Positions 56,226 to 64,000 of a DNA stretch of 64,000 nt are shown piece after piece (within the stretch, counting starts at the first letter, position 1; the number at the start of each line of letters is the position of its first letter). Below the pieces are notes generated by a model. The model saw nothing but the letters and a program-made list of their open reading frames with translations. It was not told where the DNA came from and ran no database searches. The position numbers and the translations under genes are program-made. The stretch is from Tridacna crocea (Eukaryota > Mollusca > Bivalvia > Cardiida > Cardiidae): the NCBI GenBank assembly GCA_943736015.1, contig OX031062.1, positions 59,012,962-59,076,961 on the forward strand. The letters are read 5' to 3'.

Positions 56226-56405
56226 TTAACTCTACCTAATGACATGATTGTACACTGGTCTAAATTGAAAGCATTTGCAGACGACAATTTCAATGTGGCT
56301 CAAACGGTGCAACGGTTACCAGCATTTTTTCCTTTTCCCACAATGTTTTTCAAAAAGCTTCTTTCCTAAGGTCGTCAAAAGTTGTCATTGTGTGGTAATG
56401 AGTTG
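56226..56405 (+). mobile_element. TTAA-A MITE with left hairpin arm deleted
   Basis: AACGGTGCAACGGTTACCAG junction, like 34604-34793 but at a different breakpoint. Confidence 0.72.
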
Positions 56406-56690
56406 AAAAGTTTTGTTTTGGTGCTTAGACCTGTTCTCAAAAATGTGTCAGTCTTGTCACAGCAACAGCTCATTTATTCAAGTCTTTCCTGAATTTCTCA
56501 GTACAAGGCCGGGGCTCTGCAATGCCTTGCCTAAAGACACTTCCACCTGACACATTGGCCTCAGTAGGTCAAATTACTTACCCTTTCATTAACTTGTAAG
56601 TCGGTATATCAGTTAATGGAAAAAATACCCAAAAGGAAAAAACTTACCAAATGCAAGGATTTTAGGCTCTTTCACACATTAAATTTCTTC

Positions 56691-56920
56691 TTAACTCTTT
56701 ACCACACAAGAAAATTTTAGACTGGTCCAAGTTGAAAGAATTTGCAGACAACAAAATGAAAGTGACTAAAAATTTGAAGTTTGTTTTGTGAAGGGTAGAA
56801 AACATTGTTGGAAAGGAGAAAACGCTGATCACCAGCATTTTCTCCTTTTCCCACAATGTTTTCAAAAGGTTCTTTCCTAAGAGTCATAAAAACTCGGGAT
56901 TATTCTGTAAAGGGCTGAGC
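56691..56920 (+). mobile_element. TTAA-A MITE
   Basis: Right target decayed (GTAAAGGGCTGAG). Confidence 0.8.
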
Positions 56921-57319
56921 TATTATAGGGTTCAAATTACCATACTTTTTACATTCAATACAGGCTGCTGTCTAGAAAATGATTGATACAGTTAGAAATA
57001 GGCAGCATTATTCAACAAATTATTATTTGATACATTATAAATGAGCTCTATATTCACAGTTTGTTTCTTTTCATAAAGTTTTTTCAGAGATGTCTTTGGA
57101 AACTCTTACAATTCTTTTTCTTCAAAGAGGGCCTTTAAAACCAGTATATACATTTTACTTGCTCCTATGTAAACAACATACATTTTGCAAAATGGCAATA
57201 ATTAAACAATACAATGGTCATTGTGACTTTTCATATGTGATGTACTTGAAATGATTAAACGGGACTAAAGTGGTAATTATAATTATTCAAAAAGTGAAGA
57301 AGCTCTCTGGCACACCATC
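56921..57319. other. No feature recognised
   Basis: Intronic, AT-rich. Confidence 0.5.
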
Positions 57320-57397
57320 CTGTGAGGAAAGATTTTGAAAATATTACTGGTACCCAGCATTTTCATCTTTTCTCAAAATGTTTTTTACTTCTCTTAA
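57320..57397. mobile_element. TTAA-A core relic
   Basis: ACTGGTACCCAGCATTTTCA with right arm only. Confidence 0.5.
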
Positions 57398-57622
57398 CCC
57401 TTTACCACACAATGATGACTTTTGACGACCCTGAGGTAGAAGCCTTTTGAAAACAATTTGGGAAAAGGAGTAAATGCTGGTAGCCAGCATTTTATCCTTT
57501 TCCCACAATGTTTTCTACCCTTTCAGAATCCAATTTCGATTCTTCAGTTACATTTATTTTGCCGTCTGCAAATGCTTTCGATTTGGACCAGTCTATAAAT
57601 TTGTCGTTTGGTAAAGAGTTAA
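57394..57622 (-). mobile_element. TTAA-A MITE
   Basis: GGAGTAAATGC / GCATTTTATCC partly matched. Confidence 0.86.
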
Positions 57623-57899
57623 ACAAATTCCTTGAACTGGTCTAAAATTTTATTATATTACACAGGATTCAACAAAGATAATGAAACAAAAAAGCAGGGC
57701 CCAGTTTTACCAAGGTCAATTTGCACAAGTTTTACATTAATTGTAGTAGATTCAGATTGATCTGTCATGAGATACAGGATAACTACCATGTTTATTTTAG
57801 AAAACTATTGTGATAAATCAAAGTTTCCAGGGTTTTTTTTATCTAGATAAAATGATAAAAATAAATTTCCAGGAAAATCTGACTTCATGAAATAGTTTT

Positions 57900-58128
57900 T
57901 TAACTCTTTACCCCATAAGGCATTTCTATGGTATCTCTAATTGACCCTAAATGACAGCAAAGATGAAGCCATTTCTTATGTGTAAATGACACCTTTTGAT
58001 AGCATAGAAAACATTGTGATAAAAGGTGAAATTGCTCATCACGAGCAATTTCACCTTTAGTCACAATGTTTTCCAAAGGCTCCTACAAGCAATGCGTAGA
58101 AACGAGTATCTATGGAGTAAAGGGTTAA
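57900..58128 (+). mobile_element. TTAA-B MITE
   Basis: Complete; one hairpin arm has GTGATAAAAGG against CCTTTAGTCAC, so the stem is slightly broken. Confidence 0.87.
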
Positions 58129-58163
58129 AGTACAGTAGTCATGATCTTGTATCTCATAGCAGA

Positions 58164-58358
58164 TTAACTCATTACCAAACTACTAAATCTTAGGTTTGTC
58201 CAAATTGAAAGCATTTGCAGACGACAAAATAAAAGTGACTTAAAATTTGAAATTTGTTTTGTGAAGGGTAGAAAACATTGTGGGAAAAGGAGAAAATGCT
58301 GGTTACCAGCATTTTCTCCATTTCCCACAATGTTTTCTAAAGGCTTCTTTCTCTGTTA
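58164..58358 (+). mobile_element. TTAA-A MITE truncated at its right
   Basis: Stops after GGCTTCTTTCTCTG. Confidence 0.78.
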
Positions 58359-58715
58359 ATGCCACTATACCATATTAGTGTGAAACATACTCAAATTTTG
58401 TCTGTAGCTACCTAAGTAAAATGGGGCCTTGTGAATAATATGAGTTCCAATGTTCTAATTCACCTCAACATTGTTTGCGCCCTGAATGTTATCTTGAGAT
58501 TAGCTCTTAGCTCCTGACAACATTATTCTTTTTAGTAAAAGATCCGAGTTGTCAAGTAATAATTTTTAACCATCCCAGATTTGAATCCCATCAGGGTACC
58601 GGTACTTATTTTTTTTTTCATATGAGGGTGTTGATTATTCTCACTTAAGTATAAACAGTCATTTCCTGAACTACTTTTTGTGGAAAAAAAAAACAAACAG
58701 TTTCATGCAGCTTTG
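58359..58715. other. No feature recognised
   Basis: T-run at 58610-58618, A-run at 58684; no exon. Confidence 0.5.
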
Positions 58716-58952
58716 CTCTTCACCACTTGAAAAAAGTTTACACATGTCCAAATTGAAAGCATCTACAGCTGCAAATTGAAAGTATCTACAGCTGACAAAA
58801 TAAATATTACTCATATTACTCAAAAACTGAAATTCACTTTTGAAAGGTTAGAAAACATTGTGGGAAAAGGAAAAAATGCTGGTTGCCATCACTTTCTCCT
58901 TTTTCAAACGACTTCTTAAAAAGGTTATTAAGACAGTACTGTTTGTAAAAGG
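58716..58952 (+). mobile_element. Diverged TTAA-A MITE with arm duplication
   Basis: AAATTGAAAGCATCTACAGC and AAATTGAAAGTATCTACAGC stand in tandem. Confidence 0.6.
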
Positions 58953-58988
58953 ACTGAATGCTCAAAATTTTACTGATGAAACCCTGAC

Positions 58989-59056
58989 CTGTTGGTAGTT
59001 ACTTCTAGGGCCTCTTGGTACCATTGGGGATTGAGCAGGTGAGACAACTTCTGAAT
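58989..59056 (-). CDS. Internal exon of the scaffold-like gene (22 codons)
   Basis: Seen: acceptor CTTTTTTACTTGCAG at 59057, donor CAACAG|GTCAGG at 58989/58988. The frame that fits the next exon (phase 0 exit) reads SEVVSPAQSPMVPRGP and on to NYQQ, a Pro/Ser-rich linker, after two bases completing a split codon. A second frame is also open (beginning IQKLSHLLNP), but it cannot join 55154-55272 without meeting a stop, so it would need an exon I have not found. A TTAA-A MITE begins 64 bp upstream of the acceptor. Upstream exons with the start codon lie beyond the window or were missed. Confidence 0.55.
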
Positions 59057-59120
59057 CTGCAAGTAAAAAAGTATTGAAAGATGATGTTATGTTCACAGAG
59101 TCATCTCAAAAGGCACACAA

Positions 59121-59349
59121 TTAACCCTTTCCCAAACAACAAACTTTTGGACTAGACCAAATTGAAAGCATTTGCAGACGACAATTCCATTCCTGTTGAA
59201 AAGATGATTTCTGTCTATGGCAGGGTAGAAAACATTGTGGGAAAAGGAGAAAATGCTGGTTACCAGCATTTTCTTCTTTTCCCATAATGTTTTCAAAAGG
59301 CTACTATTCTAGACCCGTAAAAACCAGGGATTGTTTGGGAAAGGGTTAA
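59121..59349 (+). mobile_element. TTAA-A MITE, CCCAAACGAC subtype
   Basis: Both TIRs carry TTTCCCAAAC / GTTTGGGAAA; 64 bp from the acceptor of exon 58989-59056. Confidence 0.86.
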
Positions 59350-59494
59350 TGTATTATATAAATGATGGATTCAAATTCAAAACAATAGTACTGCATGTGG
59401 GTGGATATGAATAGGTACAATAGCTTTTTCTTTGTCCGAAAAGGGGCATAACTGTAAAAAATATTTTGAGGGTAACCCGACTTTCCAATGGTTA

Positions 59495-59725
59495 TTAACT
59501 CTTTACCAAACAACAAAAATTTATACTGGTCCAAATTGAAAGCATTTGCAGACGACAAAATAAAGGTGACTGAAAAATAGAAATTTGATTTTGGGAACGG
59601 TAGAAAACAATGTGGGAAAAAGAGAAAATGCTGGTTACCAGCATTTTCTCCTTTTCCCACAAAGTTTTCAAAAGGCTTCTTTCTCAGGGTCTATAAAAGT
59701 TGGAGAATGTGTGGTAAAGAGTTAA
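59495..59725 (+). mobile_element. TTAA-A MITE
   Basis: Complete. Confidence 0.86.
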
Positions 59726-59844
59726 CAAACCCAAGTTGAAAGTAAAATCTTAGTTAAAAATAGAGATATGAATATAAGTAAAAAATACTGTACATTTCTG
59801 TGGACAATGACTGTTTATGTTAATGTTCATTATAAAGGATATAA

Positions 59845-59960
59845 TCTTGTTATAATGAACCTGATGAAAGAAGCCCTTTGAAAACACTATGGGCAAAAAA
59901 GAAAATGTTGAATCCATCATTTTCTTCCTTTTCTCCCAATGTTACAATCCTTTCAAAGAT
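59845..59960 (-). mobile_element. TTAA-A relic
   Basis: GAAAGAAGCCCTTTGAAAAC and a weak core; a further scrap lies at 60133-60165. Confidence 0.45.
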
Positions 59961-60274
59961 AACTACCATCATTTATCATGAGTAAAATTAATGTTTTAAA
60001 TATGGACACATCTGTTTCATTTTCTTTTAGTTATAAGTTTACACATAAATCCCTCACCAATGTCCAACCTTTGTTATTTTGCAGCTAACCAATTTTGAAA
60101 GTGTAGAAATGTAAGAAATTTAAGTCTTTATGAGATGCTGGTTTTCCCTTTTCCACACTGTTTTACATGTATTCATCTAGACTCAATGTCAATATTATTA
60201 CTTTACAAATACATATTTTGATTGTTTCTTTGGTCACATAATGTCAACATTCATGCTAAAAAGCATAATGGCTA

Positions 60275-60503
60275 TTAATTCATTACCAAACGACAATATT
60301 TTAGGCTTGTCCAAATTGAAAGCATTTGCAGACGACAAAATAAAAGTGACTGAAAATTTGAAATTTGTTTTGTGAAGGGTAGAAAACATTGTGGGAAAAG
60401 GAGAAAATGCTGGTTACCAGCATTTTCTCCTTTTCCCACAATGTTTTCTAAAAGCTTCTTTCCCAGGGGTGTCAAAAGTAGGGATTGTGTGGTAATGGGT
60501 TAA
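60275..60503 (+). mobile_element. TTAA-A MITE, CATTACC subtype
   Basis: Best consensus-like copy of this subtype; hairpin perfect. Confidence 0.88.
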
Positions 60504-61013
60504 ACAAGTCCCAAGGACCATACTACGGGAAAACACTGCTTTCAGGTTATTTTGTAGACACAGTTCACCATACAAAAGTACTAGATAATTTGTTAATGAA
60601 GGATAAACAAGGTCATGATTTCACCAACACAGACATGCGACATGACACGTAAGAAATTGATGACATGCGACACACCTTCATATATCTGAACGGAAGCAGT
60701 AAATAATCTTAATTGGTCATAAAATATACAACTTTGGTATCTGTGTTCATCCCTTTTTATGAATGAAATGAGAAAATTTATATATTCTGTTGTAATACTA
60801 TGTTCATAAGCTTATTGATAGTCAGTCATTCAAATGAATGTTATATACAATGTTAATTTGTCAATATTAATATTAATATTATGTGCTGTAAAATATTTTT
60901 GGGTGAAGAACATGTTTCTTTGGATTATTGATTTCATGTTGTTTTGTTACATTTGATATCATTTTATTTTATACTATATAACAAAATTTCAGGTGGAACT
61001 TGCATCTTAATTT
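60504..61013. other. No feature recognised
   Basis: TAATATTAATATTAATATTA at 60870-60890 is a short AT repeat. Confidence 0.5.
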
Positions 61014-61240
61014 TTAAAATTCATTACCAAATGACAAAATTTTTTGGCTTGTCCAAACTAAAAGCATTTGCAGGTGACAAAAGTGGCTGAATATTCAAAA
61101 TTTGTTTTTTGAAGGGTAGAAAACGTTGTGGGAAAAGGAGAAAATGCTGGTTACCAGCATTTTCTCCTTTTCCCTCAATGTTTTCTAAAGGCTTCTTTTT
61201 CAGGGTCATGAAAAATAGGCATTGTGTGGTAAAAGGTTAA
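61014..61240 (+). mobile_element. TTAA-A MITE
   Basis: Left TIR ATTCATTACCAAATGAC; right AAAAGGTTAA. Confidence 0.82.
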
Positions 61241-61560
61241 AAAACAATATGTCATTTCAGCTTGGCAAAATTTGCATCTCTCTGCATTTTCAGACTCTCC
61301 ACTTTGCTACATAAGGTTGTCTACAGAAAATTTGACAGAAATACATTTAAAATGTTGTACCTCAAGCACTATAGATAGAAAAATCATATCTTATAAAATA
61401 TTTCAAAGAGATAAGACAAAAAACACTCAATATAAGACAACCACAAAGTGAGCTTGCACAAGCCAGTGAGTTCTGCAGCATGCCAGTAGAACAAATTATA
61501 ATTACCTAGTTTCCATAGGTGGTTTACACCGTCTATGGATCTTTTCTTTTTCCTTGGTGT

Positions 61561-61790
61561 TTAAATCTTTACCAAAAAAATACCTGGTTTTTACAACTAA
61601 GAGGAGGAAGCCTTATGAAAACATTGTGGGAATATGAGAAAATGCCAGTAATCAGCATTTCTCCTTTTTTCCACAATGTTTTCTACTCTTAGTAAGTCAA
61701 GTTTCAATTTTTGTGTCATACCTAGTTTGTCGTCTGCAAATGCTTTCATTCTGGACAAGTCTAAAATTTTGTTGTTTGATACAGAGTTAA
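61561..61790 (-). mobile_element. TTAA-A MITE sharing TTAA with the next
   Basis: Left TIR AAATCTTTACCAAAAAAATA. Confidence 0.78.
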
Positions 61791-61951
61791 GTCTTTCCCA
61801 AACGACAAAATTTTAGCCATCACTATTTGTTTCCAGCAGGGTAGAAAACATTATTGGAAAAGGAGAAAATGCTGGTTGCCACCATTTTCTCCTTGTCCCA
61901 TCATGTTTCAAAAGCTTTCTCAGGATGAGGGAATGTGTGGTGAAGGGTTAA
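61787..61951 (+). mobile_element. TTAA-A MITE with short left arm
   Basis: The AAATTGAAAGCATTTGCAGA block is deleted. Confidence 0.72.
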
Positions 61952-62076
61952 AAAAGTCTTGGTGTTTCATTTTACCATGTTTTACTGGTTCATTCTTTAC
62001 AACAATTGAAGCATTCTTTAGTGGTCTAGCAGCCGAATTTACAGCCAATATAGTTTTAAATTTGCAATCAAATTAA

Positions 62077-62546
62077 TTGATTGTAATGGAGTTCAACATG
62101 ATCATTGCACTTACACAATGTGTTTCCTGGCTTTGATACACCCTTACAGTCGTAATTTTCTTTCACAAGTCACTGACTACTACCGGGTACTTTTCTAACA
62201 TGCATCGAGGTGAAAGGCTTAACCCTTTACCAGACAACAAAATTTTAGCCCCATCCAAATTAAAAGCATTTGCAGACTACAATTTCAAAGTGGCTCAAAT
62301 GGTGCAACTGTTTAGTGATAGGGTAGAAAACATTGTGGGAAAAGGAGAAAATGCTGGTTACCAGCATTTTCTCATTTTCCCACGATGTTTTCAAAAGGCT
62401 TCTTTCTAAAGATCGTCGAAAGTTGTTATTGTGTAGTAAGGGCTTAAGATCGACTCAACGAAAGTTTGTCTCAATAGGGTATCGAATCCACAACTACCTG
62501 GTCACGAGTCAGATACACTAACTGCGGAGCCACCAGGCTGGGCAAT
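62077..62546 (-). mobile_element. tRNA-type SINE S4, split by a TTAA MITE
   Basis: Minus-strand head GGTGGCTCCGCAGTTAGTGT and B-box-like GGATTCGATACC at the right, tail ATTACAATC at the left. A tail segment of about 35 bp is missing. MITE 62219-62447 sits at a TTAA inside it. Confidence 0.72.
62219..62447 (+). mobile_element. TTAA-A MITE inside SINE S4
   Basis: Complete; flanks AAAGGC and GATCGACTCAACGAAAG are SINE. Confidence 0.86.
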
Positions 62547-62618
62547 CAGCTTTTGAAATAACTACAGTCGGCTAATTATAGTATTGAGCAATTATTTCAA
62601 ATCCATATACATCCTGAT

Positions 62619-62845
62619 TTAATGCTTTAACACAATCCCAACTTTTGACAACCCTGAGAGAGAAGCCTATGTAGAAAACTTTGTGGGAAAAGGAGAAAAT
62701 GCTGGGAACCAGTATTTTCTCCTTTTCCCACAATATTTCCTATCCTATCAGCCAGAAATAATTACATTTCCCAAGATTTAATTTGTTGGCTGCTGATGCT
62801 TTGAATTTCGTCCAGTCCAAAAACTGGTTTTTGGTAAAGAGTCTA
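62619..62845 (-). mobile_element. TTAA-A MITE
   Basis: Right target lost (GGTAAAGAGTCTAG). Confidence 0.76.
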
Positions 62846-63187
62846 GTATTTCACTTTGAGACGATAAAAGTTTGTCAGCCTCGAGAAATTGTCTTCAATT
62901 CCCTGAACCCTCCTGATATTTATCCATTTGTTCTAGCTTATATTCTAGATAGAAGATAAACTACAATAGAACACAAACAGAAGAAACAACTTTCTCCATT
63001 TTAGTTCTGAAAATTTTTGTGAAAAGTCCAGACTAATGACTGGGATTCTTTTTTTTGTTGCTCAAAAACACCAAATTACATTGAATTTGTAACCAGCAAT
63101 TTTCATGCATTTCATTTGGTCAAGTCTAAAATGTTACCGTTTGGTAGAGTTGAATCCCTTATTTATTGTCAATGAAACCAGCTGGGC
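62846..63187. other. No gene; TTAA-A right-end relic
   Basis: AACCAGCAATTTTCATGCAT to TTTGGTAGAGTTGAA at 63088-63154. Confidence 0.45.
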
Positions 63188-63357
63188 CCGTATTCACCAA
63201 CCATTCTTGAGAATATTCTCAGACTTATTCTCCAAGGTTTTCTACATTTGTAAGTAACACAACTTCTGATTGGCTAAACCAATACTGACAAATGTAGAAA
63301 ATTCTGAAGAGTAAGACAAAAACCGTTCTTAAGAATGGTTGGTGAATACAGGCCCAC
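63188..63357. mobile_element. Fold-back MITE P2 (same family as P1)
   Basis: GGGCCCGTATTCACCAACCA at the left, TGGTTGGTGAATACAGGCCC at the right, centre TTCTGATTGGCTAAACCAAT. Confidence 0.78.
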
Positions 63358-63425
63358 TTGGTTCACAACATTCATTTACAGCAAAAAAGAATAGAAAAGA
63401 AGAATGGATGGCATGTAAAGGTTGC

Positions 63426-63654
63426 TTACCTCATAACCAAACCACAAAATTTTAGGTTTGTCCAAATTGAAAACATTTGCAGACGACAAAATAAAAGTGA
63501 ATGAAAATTTGAAATTTGTTTCGTGAAGGGTAGAAAACAGTTTGGGAAAAGGAGAAAATGCTGATTACCAGCATTTTCTCCTTTTCCCATGATGTTTTCT
63601 AAAGACTTCTTTTTCAGGGGTGTCAAAAGTAGGGAATGTGTGGTAATGGGTTAA
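63426..63654 (+). mobile_element. TTAA-A MITE, GGTAATG right end
   Basis: Left target decayed; hairpin TTTGGGAAAAGG against CCTTTTCCCATGA. Confidence 0.8.
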
Positions 63655-63867
63655 AACTGATATTTCCTTTGTACCTTGAAGATTCTTGTCTGAATTCAAA
63701 ATCAAAACCAGTTTTCTAGCATAAATGCTCTTGTAGACACTTGGCATTTATTTCTCTGCTTGATTTACAGCTGACACCAAGAAATTCCAGTTTTTCTTCA
63801 AAATGGAAAAGTTTTTTGAATGACATCATCATAGTAGCTTGAATGATTAAAATCTTTTTATAATCTT

Positions 63868-64000
63868 AAAACACACAATCCCAAGTTTTAATTAACCATC
63901 CTGAAATAATGTGCATTGGAAAACATGGTAGGAAAGTGACAAAATGCTGGTAACCAGCATTTTCTCCTTTTCTCACAATGTTTTCTACTCTTCCCATGAC
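63868..64000 (-). mobile_element. TTAA-A MITE cut by the window end
   Basis: Left half and core present to TTTTCTACTCTTCCC. Confidence 0.65.

Noticed and set aside
61503-61540. Possible minus-strand exon upstream of 58989-59056 with donor ACTAG|GTAATT
   Set aside because: Two frames are open over the short stretch but there is no pyrimidine tract or clear acceptor; too weak to call although a MITE lies just upstream as at the other exons.
1-64000. Evenly spaced palindromes as a CRISPR array
   Set aside because: Repeats are about 230-bp MITEs with TTAA targets at irregular spacing in eukaryotic intronic DNA.

Overview
This window is animal nuclear DNA, most likely from a bivalve mollusc. It has no operons, rRNA or tRNA genes or CRISPR. 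It is AT-rich and consists almost entirely of transposable-element debris around a few short, intron-separated exons. The organism call rests on recalled knowledge of bivalve repeats: elements that begin with an ACAAGAGGGCCAT-type cap, carry tandem cores of about 140-165 bp and GGAC/GACG-rich tracts, and end in a hairpin plus CTAA (pearl/Helentron-like elements). tRNA-type SINEs with a long 3' region and very abundant MITEs fit the same picture. I cannot name the species.

Layout. 1-7.1 kb: two Helentron-like elements, a 9-bp-TSD MITE, a large fold-back and the first TTAA MITEs. 7.1-13.6 kb: an old array of diverged CTCTATAGAG-containing repeats, interrupted by another Helentron-like element, by MITEs and by a younger 43-bp minisatellite with a 206-bp higher-order period (about 11.88-13.55 kb). 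13.6-22 kb: dense TTAA MITEs, a SINE, duplicated inverted repeats and a decayed Tigger/jerky-type transposase fragment. 22-26 kb: a possible plus-strand exon and a 9-bp-TSD-type MITE split by a Helentron-like element. 30.2-31.4 kb: a tandem array of units of about 190 bp. 35.6-37.9 kb and 41.8-43.5 kb: more Helentron-like elements. 38.3-59.1 kb: four minus-strand exons that join in compatible phase into the 3' part of one gene. 59-64 kb: more MITEs and a SINE.

The main host gene runs right to left. Exons at 59056-58989, 55272-55154, 52969-51428 and 38484-38310 (stop) splice with phases 1, 0, 2, 2 at their 5' ends. They encode roughly the last 630 residues of a Ser/Asn-rich, largely disordered scaffold-like protein with a polyproline tract, one predicted basic helix and a C-terminal PDZ-ligand-like TSV. 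I do not recognise it with certainty.

The dominant repeat is a piggyBac-like non-autonomous family, called TTAA-A here. A copy is about 230 bp: TTAA target site, TIR beginning CCCTTTACCA, about 80-bp arms, and a central near-perfect hairpin of about 66 nt. A second family, TTAA-B, shares the TIR and a related hairpin but has different arms. By hand count about 100 whole, broken or relic copies cover about a quarter of the window. Many abut and share one TTAA, and many interrupt or are interrupted by other elements, which gives a relative insertion order.
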